Assembly (NCBI RefSeq): GCF_008274785.1
Contig: NZ_VTPU01000005.1
Coordinates: forward strand, 151,904 to 215,903
Length of the DNA stretch: 64,000 bases
Source of the DNA: Halomonas eurihalina
GTDB taxonomy: Bacteria; Pseudomonadota; Gammaproteobacteria; Pseudomonadales; Halomonadaceae
Direction of reading: 5' to 3'
Shown: positions 36,786-45,221 of the stretch, piece by piece
How the letters are laid out: each line of letters starts with the position of its first letter
Position numbering within the stretch: position 1 is the stretch's first letter
The notes under the pieces: generated by a model
Databases searched by the model: none
The model's input: the letters and a program-made list of their open reading frames with translations, nothing else
Told to the model about the DNA's origin: nothing
Position numbers and translations under genes: made by a program

Positions 36786-37418
36786 ATGCCCCAAGGTACG
36801 CTGTTCATCGTTTCCGCTCCCTCCGGCGCCGGCAAGACCAGCCTGGTGCGCGAGCTGATCGAGAGCCTTGACGGCCTCAAGGTATCGGTCTCGCACACGA
36901 CGCGTCCGCGCCGCGAGGGTGAGGTCGATGGCGTGAACTATCACTTCGTCGACCGCGAAACCTTCGAGTCGATGATCGAGCAGGGCGAATTCTTCGAGTA
37001 TGCCCAGGTCTTCGACAACCTGTACGGCACCTCCCGCTCCGCTGTGGAACACCTGCTGAACGCCGGCCAGGACGTCATTCTCGAGATCGACTGGCAAGGC
37101 GCTCGCCAGGTACGGGCCCGCTTTCCCGATGCCGTCTCGGTCTTCATCCTGCCGCCTTCGCGGGAGGAGTTGGAGCGCCGCCTGGCTGGCCGTGGCACCG
37201 ATCAGCACGCCGTGATCGCCGCACGCATGCACGAGGCGATCAGCGAGATGTCGCATCATCATGAATACGATTACCTGGTGATCAACGACGACTTCACCAC
37301 CGCCCTGCGCGAACTGCAGTCGCTGGTGATTGCCCAGCGCCTGAGCCAGGCGCAGGCCGGTGAGCGCCTGGCCCCTCTGCTTCAGACGCTCTTGTCAGAG
37401 GAGCCGAGGGTCGAGTAA
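36786..37418 (+). CDS. gmk: Guanylate kinase
   Basis: A 210-residue kinase converting GMP to GDP with ATP. P-loop SAPSGAGKTSLV, GMP-site SVSHTTRPRREGEVDGVNYHFV and EYAQVFDNLYGTS, and EIDWQGARQVR are all standard. It is followed by rpoZ and spoT, the common order of this segment. Confidence 0.98.
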   Translation: MPQGTLFIVSAPSGAGKTSLVRELIESLDGLKVSVSHTTRPRREGEVDGVNYHFVDRETFESMIEQGEFFEYAQVFDNLYGTSRSAVEHLLNAGQDVILEIDWQGARQVRARFPDAVSVFILPPSREELERRLAGRGTDQHAVIAARMHEAISEMSHHHEYDYLVINDDFTTALRELQSLVIAQRLSQAQAGERLAPLLQTLLSEEPRVE

Positions 37419-37499
37419 TCTATCCCGTCTATCCACTGGAATCCCCGGGGCGCCAAGACGTCGCTGGGGCTTTTCCCGTCAGCACTCAGGAAGGCATCC

Positions 37500-37778
37500 A
37501 TGGCGCGAGTCACTGTCGAAGATTGTCTGGAAAACGTCGAAAACCGCTTCAAGCTGGTCATGATTTCCACCCAGCGGGCCCGCCAGCTGTCACGCGGCTC
37601 CCGCGACGCCCTGCTGCCGTGGGAGAACGACAAGCCCACCGTGATGGCCCTGCGCGAAATTGCCGAGGGTCTGGTGGACGCCAGCGTGCTGGATGAGCCC
37701 CTGGAAGCCACGCCGCCCCCGGTACGCCGCGACTACACAGGGCCCGATGCCGAGCAGGGCGCCCCCATCGAGGAGTAA
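37500..37778 (+). CDS. rpoZ: RNA polymerase omega subunit
   Basis: A 92-residue omega subunit, [20 protein letters not shown] at the start and [15 protein letters not shown] in the middle, with a hydrophilic acidic C-terminal tail. It binds the beta' subunit, helps RNA polymerase assembly and forms part of a ppGpp site, fitting its place before spoT. AGGAAGGC precedes the ATG. Confidence 0.97.
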   Translation: MARVTVEDCLENVENRFKLVMISTQRARQLSRGSRDALLPWENDKPTVMALREIAEGLVDASVLDEPLEATPPPVRRDYTGPDAEQGAPIEE

Positions 37779-37844
37779 TCCCGGTCCCTCGGTTTTCCGC
37801 CGACGCCTCCTCGGGGCCATCACGAAGCATTCAGGGCGCGCCGC

Positions 37845-39980
37845 ATGTTCACTATCGATGACCTGGCCGACCGTCTCAGCGGCTACCTACCCCAGGACGA
37901 GATCCAGCAGGTCAAGCGTGCCTTCTATTATGCCGAGCAGGCACACGACGGTCAGCGTCGCCGCTCCGGCGAGCCCTATGTGACCCACCCCCTGGCGGTC
38001 GCCAACATTCTCGCCAACATGCACATGGACCATCAGAGCCTGATGGCGGCCATGCTGCACGACGTGATCGAGGACACCGGCGTCGACAAGGAGGCCCTTG
38101 GCGAGCAATTCGGCAAGCCGGTGGCGGAACTGGTCGACGGTGTTTCCAAGCTGACCCAGATCACCTTCGAGGACAAGGCGGTCGCCCAGGCCGAGAATTT
38201 CCAGAAGATGGTACTGGCGATGTCCCGGGACATCCGGGTGATCATCGTCAAACTTGCCGACCGCCTGCACAATATGCGCACCCTGGGCGCGCTGCGTCCC
38301 GAGAAGAAGCGCCGCATCGCCCGCGAGACGCTGGAAATCTACGCTCGCGTCGCCAGCCGTCTTGGCATCAATACCATCCGCGTCGAGCTCGAAGATCTCT
38401 CCTTCCAGGCGCTGCATCCAATGCGTTCCGAGCGCATCAAGCGCGCCGTGGCGAGTGCCCGCGGGCAGCGCCGTGCCTCGATCCGCCAGATACAGAACAG
38501 CCTGCAGAAGAGCCTCGACGACGAGGGCCTAAAGGGGTCGGTGATCGGTCGCCAGAAGCACCTGTTGTCGATCTACCGCAAGATGCGCGACCAGCAGAAG
38601 TCATTCGCCGAGATCATGGATGTCTTCGGCTTTCGCATCATCACCCAGGACGTGGATACCTGCTATCGCATCCTCGGCGTGGTGCACAACCTCTATAAGC
38701 CGGTGCCGGGGCGCTTCAAGGACTATATCGCCATCCCCAAGGCCAATGGCTATCAGAGCCTGCACACCACCCTGTTCGGCACCGGCGGCATGCCCATCGA
38801 GGTACAGATCCGCACCCGCGAGATGGAGGCCATGGCCAACAACGGCATCGCCGCCCATTGGCTCTACAAGGCCGGCCAGACCGAGCATCCCATCGCCGAG
38901 GGCAGTCACGCCCGGGCCAGGGCCTGGGTCAAGGGGCTGCTCGAGATGCAGCGCCATGCCGGGGATTCGCTGGAATTCATCGAGCACGTCAAGAACGACC
39001 TCTTCCCCGACGATATCTACGTGTTCACTCCCAAGGGCGACATCATGGAGCTGCCTCAGGGCGCCACGGTGATCGATTTCGCCTACAGCGTGCATACCGA
39101 TATCGGCAACAGCTGCATCGCCTGTCGTATCGACCGCCACCTGGCACCGCTCTCCACGCGCCTGGAGAGTGGCCAGACCCTGGAGATCATCACCGCGCCC
39201 GGAGCCCGCCCCAACCTGGCGTGGCTCAATGTGGTGGTGACCGCCAAGGCCCGTTCGGCGATTCGTCACGCCCTCAAGCACCAACAGCATACCGAGGCCG
39301 TGCAGCTCGGACGACGCCTACTCAACAAGGCACTGGCCACCTTCGAGACGAGCCTCGAGGAACTGCCCTCCGGGCCGCTGGCGTCCCTGTTGGCCGAGAA
39401 CGACCTGGCCAACGAAGATGCTTTGCTGACCTCCATCGGGCTCGGCACCCGGGTCGCCCACGTGGTCGCGCGGCGCCTCGTCGACTTCCAGCACGGCGAA
39501 CATGCGCCGCTAGCCGATGTCGAAGGTCAGCCCCAGGGGCCCATCATGATCAGTGGTGCCGAAGGCATGGTGATCAAGTTCGCGCGCTGTTGCCATCCGC
39601 TGCCCGGCGACCCGGTCATCGGCCATCTCTCGGCGGGCAAGGGCATCGTCGTCCACCGGACGGAGTGCCGCAATCTCGCCGAGCTTCGCAGCGACCCGGA
39701 CAAACTGTTCGCGCTGAACTGGTCCGATCAGACCGACGAGGACTTCCCGGTCCCGCTGCGCATCGAGGTGGAAAGCCGGCGCGGTCTGGTGGCGGAGCTG
39801 GCCAGCCTGATCACCGACGCGGACGCCAACATCGAGCGTATCGATATCGAGGAGCGCGATGCTCGCCTGTCGATCGTCAGTCTGACCCTGGCCGTGCGCA
39901 ATCGCGTGCACTTGGCACGCATCATCAAGCGACTGCGCAACCTCTCGCACGTCGGCAAGATCACCCGACTCAGCAATTGA
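37845..39980 (+). CDS. spoT: Bifunctional (p)ppGpp synthetase/hydrolase
   Basis: A 711-residue RSH protein. The N-terminal HD hydrolase domain has HPLAVANILA and MLHDVIEDTG; the synthetase domain follows with DVFGFRIITQDVDTCYRILG and AIPKANGYQSLHTT; then a TGS domain (DIYVFTPKGDIMELPQGATV) and a C-terminal ACT domain. The intact HD motif and the position after rpoZ indicate SpoT rather than RelA. It controls the stringent response. Confidence 0.97.
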   Translation: MFTIDDLADRLSGYLPQDEIQQVKRAFYYAEQAHDGQRRRSGEPYVTHPLAVANILANMHMDHQSLMAAMLHDVIEDTGVDKEALGEQFGKPVAELVDGVSKLTQITFEDKAVAQAENFQKMVLAMSRDIRVIIVKLADRLHNMRTLGALRPEKKRRIARETLEIYARVASRLGINTIRVELEDLSFQALHPMRSERIKRAVASARGQRRASIRQIQNSLQKSLDDEGLKGSVIGRQKHLLSIYRKMRDQQKSFAEIMDVFGFRIITQDVDTCYRILGVVHNLYKPVPGRFKDYIAIPKANGYQSLHTTLFGTGGMPIEVQIRTREMEAMANNGIAAHWLYKAGQTEHPIAEGSHARARAWVKGLLEMQRHAGDSLEFIEHVKNDLFPDDIYVFTPKGDIMELPQGATVIDFAYSVHTDIGNSCIACRIDRHLAPLSTRLESGQTLEIITAPGARPNLAWLNVVVTAKARSAIRHALKHQQHTEAVQLGRRLLNKALATFETSLEELPSGPLASLLAENDLANEDALLTSIGLGTRVAHVVARRLVDFQHGEHAPLADVEGQPQGPIMISGAEGMVIKFARCCHPLPGDPVIGHLSAGKGIVVHRTECRNLAELRSDPDKLFALNWSDQTDEDFPVPLRIEVESRRGLVAELASLITDADANIERIDIEERDARLSIVSLTLAVRNRVHLARIIKRLRNLSHVGKITRLSN

Positions 39981-39990
39981 TCCGTTTCGC

Positions 39991-40032
39991 CCTCGCCCGT
40001 CGCGGCAGCGACGGGCGAGGTAGTCCTTTTTA
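39991..40032 (+). terminator. Rho-independent terminator after spoT
   Basis: Perfect 13-bp stem CCTCGCCCGTCGC / GCGACGGGCGAGG, loop GGCA, followed by TAGTCCTTTTTATTT. It separates spoT from ridA. Confidence 0.92.
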
Positions 40033-40071
40033 TTTGCCGCGTTTCAACACAGCCACCACACGGAGAACACC

Positions 40072-40461
40072 ATGAGCAACAAGGCTGTCATCAATACCGA
40101 CCAGGCGCCCGCCGCCATCGGCCCTTATTCCCAGGCCATCAAGGCAGGCAACACCGTCTATCTGTCCGGCCAGATCCCTCTGGACCCGGAAACCATGGAG
40201 ATCGTCTCCGACGATTTCGAGGCTCAGGCACGCCAGGTCTTCGCCAACCTCAAGGCCGTCTGCGAGGAAGCCGCCGGCGGCCTCAAGGATGTGGTCAAGC
40301 TCAACCTCTACCTGGTGGATCTGGACAACTTCGCCATCGTCAACCGCATCATGGAAGAGGTCTTCGACACGCCTTATCCGGCGCGCGCCGCTGTCGGTGT
40401 CAAGGCGCTGCCCAAGGGTAGTCAGGTTGAGGCCGAGGCGGTGTTGGTCATCGGTGACTGA
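40072..40461 (+). CDS. ridA: Reactive intermediate deaminase RidA
   Basis: A 129-residue YjgF/YER057c/UK114 trimeric enzyme that hydrolyses reactive 2-aminoacrylate and other enamines/imines to ketoacids. The N-terminal [25 protein letters not shown], the substrate-binding arginine in PARAAVGV and the terminal EAEAVLV are typical of the RidA subgroup. GGAGAACACC precedes the ATG. Confidence 0.95.
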   Translation: MSNKAVINTDQAPAAIGPYSQAIKAGNTVYLSGQIPLDPETMEIVSDDFEAQARQVFANLKAVCEEAAGGLKDVVKLNLYLVDLDNFAIVNRIMEEVFDTPYPARAAVGVKALPKGSQVEAEAVLVIGD

Positions 40462-40525
40462 GCGATGCTCGACCGGGCGGCGGCAAGCATTCGCGAGGGC
40501 GCTGTGAACCCTTCCTTGGGCGCTA

Positions 40526-40547
40526 CCTTTGCCATCCATGGCAAAGG
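40526..40547. repeat. Inverted repeat between ridA and thpR
   Basis: CCTTTGCCAT-CC-ATGGCAAAGG is a 22-bp near-perfect palindrome with no T-run. It may be a weak terminator or a protein-binding site. Confidence 0.55.
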
Positions 40548-40618
40548 ACCCTCGCTCACGCTTGTCGCCTCACGCACATGGCAACGAAACGCCTGGATGG
40601 CTCCTGCTCACTAGCACC

Positions 40619-41128
40619 ATGCGACTCTTTCTAGCCCTGGTTCCGCCGCCGGCGCTCCGGCGGCGGTTCGGCGAACTCGCCGACACCGCCCACGCCCACT
40701 GCAGCGGGCGGCGCGTTCCCGATGACAACCTGCACCTCACCCTGGCTTTTCTCGGCGAGCAGCCCGAGCGGCAAGCCGAGGAGCTCGCCGACTGGCTGAA
40801 CGGTATCCGCATTGCCCCGGGGCAATGGCGGCTCGATCGTTGGGGACACTTCGCCGGACCCGGCATCGTGTGGATCGGTGGTGAACCAGAAAACCCTCTG
40901 GTGCAGCTTCAGCAATCCCTGCGGGAGAAACTGGAAGGCCTCGGCATCGCCTCCCAGCCCAGACGCTTCACGCCGCACATCACCCTGCTGAGACGTGCCG
41001 AACAGCCGCCCGGACCATCATTGCCCGACTTCGACGAGGAATGGTCTTATACGCGGGCGGCACTGGTGCTCTCGGAACCCACCGACCAGGGAAGCCGTTA
41101 CACGCCCCTGGCCTGGTCTCGAATGTAG
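40619..41128 (+). CDS. thpR: RNA 2',3'-cyclic phosphodiesterase
   Basis: A 169-residue 2H phosphoesterase (LigT/ThpR). The two catalytic HxTL motifs are HLTLAFLG and HITLLRR, about 90 residues apart, with the family's short N-terminal MRLFLALVPP. The start at 40619 is taken from that family N-terminus; an in-frame extension of 30 residues upstream looks non-conserved. It opens 2',3'-cyclic phosphates at RNA ends. Confidence 0.9.
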   Translation: MRLFLALVPPPALRRRFGELADTAHAHCSGRRVPDDNLHLTLAFLGEQPERQAEELADWLNGIRIAPGQWRLDRWGHFAGPGIVWIGGEPENPLVQLQQSLREKLEGLGIASQPRRFTPHITLLRRAEQPPGPSLPDFDEEWSYTRAALVLSEPTDQGSRYTPLAWSRM

Positions 41129-41136
41129 GACCGGGG

Positions 41137-42015
41137 TCAGCCCATGGCCGGATCCGGCAAGTGGCCGCCTGCGCGCAGCACCTGGGCATAACCTTCCCGG
41201 AAGCTGGGATAGCGGAAGCGATAGCCACTCTCGAGCAGGCGGGTATTGTCGCAGCGCTTGCTGGCACGCCGCCGCAGCGGCGACTGTATGGTCTCGCTGG
41301 ATTCGACCTTGAGCTGCTTGGCCAGCCAGGTCATCACCTCATGAATGGGCGCGGGTTCACAATCGCTGGCGAGATACAGCTTGTGCAGCGTCTCGCCGGC
41401 CAGGGCGCGTTCGATCAAGTGAACCAGTACGCCGGCGCAGTCATCGCGGTGGATGCGATTAGAATACATGGTCGGTGTGGCGGCGGCGATCCGGCCTTCC
41501 CCCACCTGGCGGATCAGGCGGTCGCGACCCGGCCCGTAGATGCCCGAGAAGCGCACCACGCTGCCGGGCAGCCGGTGCTCGATCAGGGCCTGTTCGGCCT
41601 CGCGCATCAGCACCCCGGAAAACCCCCTGGGTTCGGTCGGGCTTTCCTCATCGACGACCTCGCCGTCCTGCTGAGCATAGACACTGGTGGAAGAGACGAA
41701 GAAAACGTGACGAGGTGCCCGCTTGCGTTCTGCGAACTCGGCGAGCACCGCCTTCAGGCCATCCGGGTAGGCGGCGCGGTAGGCATCTTCCTCGAAGCGA
41801 TCGGCGCTGACCACATAGACCAGAATATCGGCATCCGGCAGCGCGGCCAGAGCCTCAGCATCACCGAGATCCGCCGAGACGCCCTTGATGACCGTATCGG
41901 CCAGCTCACGGGCGTCCCGGCGTACGCCGACGACCCGATGACCGACCCCATGAAGCTCCTTTCCCAGGAACGTGCCGATATCACCGCAACCAAGAATAAG
42001 CGTTGTCTTCTTCAC
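41137..42015 (-). CDS. NAD-dependent epimerase/dehydratase-like protein (YeeZ-like)
   Basis: A 292-residue extended short-chain dehydrogenase-like protein. The Rossmann motif LILGCGDIGTFLGKEL opens the protein, and VFFVSSTSVYAQQDGEVVDE follows, with RFSGIYGPGRDRL further on. The usual YxxxK catalytic pair is not obvious, so it may bind NAD(P) without classical epimerase activity, like E. coli YeeZ. The start is GTG 42015 with AGGGGG 10 bases before it. It converges with thpR (8-bp gap) and is divergent from oxyR. Confidence 0.8.
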   Translation of the reverse strand: MKKTTLILGCGDIGTFLGKELHGVGHRVVGVRRDARELADTVIKGVSADLGDAEALAALPDADILVYVVSADRFEEDAYRAAYPDGLKAVLAEFAERKRAPRHVFFVSSTSVYAQQDGEVVDEESPTEPRGFSGVLMREAEQALIEHRLPGSVVRFSGIYGPGRDRLIRQVGEGRIAAATPTMYSNRIHRDDCAGVLVHLIERALAGETLHKLYLASDCEPAPIHEVMTWLAKQLKVESSETIQSPLRRRASKRCDNTRLLESGYRFRYPSFREGYAQVLRAGGHLPDPAMG

Positions 42016-42108
42016 CTTTGCTTCGCCCCCTGATAAAAAGTCCCTATCATATGAGTACACCCTGACGGCGCGACCCACGACGTATATGAGAGGATGCCCG
42101 GCACCACG

Positions 42109-43026
42109 ATGACTCTAACAGAACTCCGTTATATCGTAACCTTGGCTCAGGAACGCCACTTCGGGCGCGCCGCCGAGCATTGTTTCGTTTCCCAGCCCAC
42201 CCTGTCTGTCGCGGTGAAGAAGCTCGAGGAAGAGCTCGGCGTGGCGCTCTTCGAGCGCTCCAAATCCACCGTGCAAGTCACGCCGCTGGGCGAGCGGATC
42301 GTCGAACAGGCCCAGCGCGTGCTCGAGCAGAGCAGCGTGATCAAGGAGCTGGCCTCCGCTGGCCGCGACCAACTGGCCAGCCCGCTGCGCATCGGTGCCA
42401 TCTATACCATCGGCCCTTATCTGTTTCCGCATCTGGTGCCGGAGCTGGGTCGACAGGCGCCGCAGATGCCTCTCTACATCGAAGAGGGCTTCACGGGCGA
42501 ACTGCGTCGCAAGCTTCGCAGCGGTGAACTGGACGCCATTATCGTCGCACTACCCTTCACCGAGACCGATGTGGTAACCAAGCCGCTCTACGAGGAAGCC
42601 TTCAAGGTGCTGATGCCCGCCGACCACCCCTGGGCAGGCCGCGACAGCATCGCCAAGGAAGATCTCCTCCAGGAACGCCTGTTGCTGCTCGGCGAGGGCC
42701 ACTGCTTCCGCGACCAGATTCTCGAGGCCTGTCCGGCTATCAGCCAGAAGCTCAACAGCCCCAACAACACTCTCACCGCCGAGGGCGGCTCGCTGGAGAC
42801 CATTCGCCATATGGTCGCCTCACGGCTCGGCATCACGGTGCTGCCCAACTCGGCCATCGGCAGCCACTATGAGCAAGGGCTGTTGACCAGCTTGCCCTTC
42901 ACGCCGCCGGCGCCGGGACGCACCGTGGCCATCGCCTGGAGAGCCAGCTTCCCTCGGCCCCAGGCCATCGACGCGGTGACCAACGCCATCGCGCACTGTC
43001 GAGCGCAAGAATCGGCACCGGCATGA
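42109..43026 (+). CDS. oxyR: Hydrogen peroxide-sensing LysR regulator OxyR
   Basis: A 305-residue LysR protein with both redox cysteines in place, Cys199 in GEGHCFRDQ and Cys208 in LEACPA, the same numbering as enteric OxyR when translation starts at MTLTELRYIVTLAQ. GAGAGG is 15 bases before this ATG and directly abuts another in-frame ATG at 42094, so translation could start there too. Oxidation activates peroxide-defence genes; ahpCF in this window is the natural target. It overlaps recG by 4 bases, as in pseudomonads. Confidence 0.95.
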   Translation: MTLTELRYIVTLAQERHFGRAAEHCFVSQPTLSVAVKKLEEELGVALFERSKSTVQVTPLGERIVEQAQRVLEQSSVIKELASAGRDQLASPLRIGAIYTIGPYLFPHLVPELGRQAPQMPLYIEEGFTGELRRKLRSGELDAIIVALPFTETDVVTKPLYEEAFKVLMPADHPWAGRDSIAKEDLLQERLLLLGEGHCFRDQILEACPAISQKLNSPNNTLTAEGGSLETIRHMVASRLGITVLPNSAIGSHYEQGLLTSLPFTPPAPGRTVAIAWRASFPRPQAIDAVTNAIAHCRAQESAPA

Positions 43027-45104
43027 GTGAGCTCGACGCCCCCGTCACGGACCTCAAGGGCGTCGGCGAGGCGCTGGCTCTGAAACTAGCCCGCTTGCGG
43101 ATCGATTCCGTGGCCGATCTGCTGTTTCACCTGCCGCTGCGCTACCAGGACCGCACACGGGTGACGCCCATAGCCACCCTCCGCGCTGGTGGCGAGGCGG
43201 TGGTGGAAGGCGAGGTGGCCGCCGCCGAAGTGGTCCGGGGCCGCCGCCGCAGCCTGCTGGTGCGCCTGCGCGATGGCTCCGGCATCCTCAGCCTGCGCTT
43301 CTTCCACTTCTCCCCGGCCCAGCAGCAGCAGTTCCGCGCCGGCATCCGGGTGCGCGCCTTCGGTGAGGCCCGCGCCGGGGCCACGGGTCTCGAGATCTAT
43401 CATCCGGAATATCGGCTGCTCAACGATGCCACCGCCCCGGTGGAAGATCACCTGACACCGATCTATCCCACTACCGAGGGGCTGCATCAGACCCGACTGC
43501 GCGCCTTGATCGACCAGGCGCTGACCCGCCTCGACGCCTCGCCCGATGAATTGCCGGAATGGCTGCCGGAGACCCTGCGCCAGCGCTTCGCGCTTCCTGC
43601 ATTGCACGAATGCCTGCAGACCCTGCATCGCCCGCCGCCGGATGCCGATCCCCAGGCATTGGCTGAAGGCCAGCACCCAGCTACTCGTCGCCTGGCCCTG
43701 GAGGAACTGCTCGCCCATCAGTTGAGCCTGCGCGAAGTTCGCCTGCGCATCCAGCGTGATGGCGCCCCCTCGCTGCCCGACGGACGCGGTCTCCAGGCAC
43801 GCTTTCTCACCCAGTTGCCCTTTTCGCTGACCGGTGCCCAACGCCGCGTTCTCGACGAGATACGGGCCGATCTGGCCGGTGAAATGCCCATGCTGCGGCT
43901 GGTGCAGGGCGATGTGGGATCGGGCAAGACGGTCGTGGCCGCCATGGCGGCGTTGTCGGCCATCGCCGGCGGTTGCCAGGCAGCCATCATGGCGCCCACC
44001 GAGATTCTCGCCGAGCAGCATTACCGTGCCTTCCGGGCCTGGTTCGAGCCCCTCGGCATCGAGGTTGCCTGGCTGGCCGGCAAGCTCAAGGGCAAGGCAC
44101 GGCTCGATACCAAGGCGGCGATTCACGACGGCCGGGCACGGATGGTGGTCGGCACCCATGCACTCTTCCAGGGCGATGTGCACTTTCAGCGCCTGGGACT
44201 GGCGATCATCGACGAACAACATCGCTTCGGGGTCCACCAGCGCCTGGCGCTGCGCGAGAAGGGCGAGGCCGGTGGGCTCACCCCGCACCAACTGGTGATG
44301 ACCGCGACCCCCATCCCGCGCACCCTGGCGATGAGCGCCTACGCCGACCTGGATGTCTCGGTGATCGACGAACTGCCCCCGGGGCGTACCCCGGTAAAGA
44401 CCGCGGTGGTGCCTGACGAACGCCGCCCGGAGGTGGTCGAGCGGATTCGCCACGCCTGCGCCGAGGGGCGCCAGGCCTATTGGGTCTGCACCCTGATCGA
44501 GGAATCCGAGGCACTGCAGTGCCAGGCCGCCGAAGCGACCAAGGACGAATTGGTCGAAGCGCTGCCAGGTCTGAACATCGGCCTGGTGCATGGCCGCATG
44601 AAGGCCAGCGAAAAGGCCGAGGTCATGGAAGCCTTCAAGGAAGGCGAACTGGATCTGCTGGTGGCCACCACCGTGATCGAGGTCGGTGTCGACGTGCCCA
44701 ATGCCAGCCTGATGATCATCGAAAATCCCGAGCGGTTGGGCCTGTCACAGCTTCACCAGCTGCGCGGCCGGGTCGGCCGGGGCTCCACCGAGAGCTACTG
44801 CCTGCTGCTCTATCATCCGCCGCTCTCCGACACTTCACGACAGCGCCTGACGGTAATGCGCGAGACCACCGACGGCTTCCGCATCGCCGAACGCGACCTG
44901 GAAATTCGCGGACCCGGCGAGGTACTCGGCACCCGCCAGACTGGCCTGGCACAGATGAAGATCGCCGATCTCGAACGCGACGCCGACCTGCTGCCGCACG
45001 TCTCGCCCCTCGCCGAAGCGCTGCTGGCCACCCACCCGGAAGCCAGCCAACCGCTTATCCGCCGCTGGCTCGGCGAAACTGCCGACCGTTATGGGCAGGT
45101 CTAG
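43023..45104 (+). CDS. recG: ATP-dependent DNA helicase RecG
   Basis: A 693-residue branch-migration helicase that rescues stalled forks. An N-terminal wedge (OB-fold) domain with PLRYQDRTRVTPIA is followed by the helicase core: motif I LVQGDVGSGKTVVAA, Ia MAPTEILAEQH, DEQH motif in AIIDEQHRFGVHQR, III MTATPIPRT, and QLRGRVGRGSTESYC (motif VI). The ATG overlaps the oxyR stop. No gene lies in the 117 bp after it. Confidence 0.97.
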   Translation: MSELDAPVTDLKGVGEALALKLARLRIDSVADLLFHLPLRYQDRTRVTPIATLRAGGEAVVEGEVAAAEVVRGRRRSLLVRLRDGSGILSLRFFHFSPAQQQQFRAGIRVRAFGEARAGATGLEIYHPEYRLLNDATAPVEDHLTPIYPTTEGLHQTRLRALIDQALTRLDASPDELPEWLPETLRQRFALPALHECLQTLHRPPPDADPQALAEGQHPATRRLALEELLAHQLSLREVRLRIQRDGAPSLPDGRGLQARFLTQLPFSLTGAQRRVLDEIRADLAGEMPMLRLVQGDVGSGKTVVAAMAALSAIAGGCQAAIMAPTEILAEQHYRAFRAWFEPLGIEVAWLAGKLKGKARLDTKAAIHDGRARMVVGTHALFQGDVHFQRLGLAIIDEQHRFGVHQRLALREKGEAGGLTPHQLVMTATPIPRTLAMSAYADLDVSVIDELPPGRTPVKTAVVPDERRPEVVERIRHACAEGRQAYWVCTLIEESEALQCQAAEATKDELVEALPGLNIGLVHGRMKASEKAEVMEAFKEGELDLLVATTVIEVGVDVPNASLMIIENPERLGLSQLHQLRGRVGRGSTESYCLLLYHPPLSDTSRQRLTVMRETTDGFRIAERDLEIRGPGEVLGTRQTGLAQMKIADLERDADLLPHVSPLAEALLATHPEASQPLIRRWLGETADRYGQV

Positions 45105-45205
45105 GCGGAATGAAGTAAGAGCTATTGCTGCCAAACAAGCCAGAGGCGTTAGGCGAGCTTTCGAGTACCGCGTAACGCAGCGATTTGCAGGAGCAGGTAT
45201 TTATG

Positions 45206-45221
45206 CAGGTGCTTCCCTAAC
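45206..45221 (-). repeat. Short dispersed repeat at a gene end, copy 2
   Basis: On the minus strand GTTAGGGAAGCACCTG starts immediately after the TAA of the YccS-type gene and continues CATAAATACC. It matches 821-835 except for one substitution and one inserted C. Confidence 0.45.

Noticed and set aside
37419..37499. Terminator between gmk and rpoZ
   Set aside because: CCCC...GGGG followed by TTTT is suggestive, but the inner stem does not pair, and the two genes commonly share a transcript.
43086..44591. 501-codon open frame antisense to recG
   Set aside because: Composition-driven shadow; recG motifs I-VI are complete on the plus strand.
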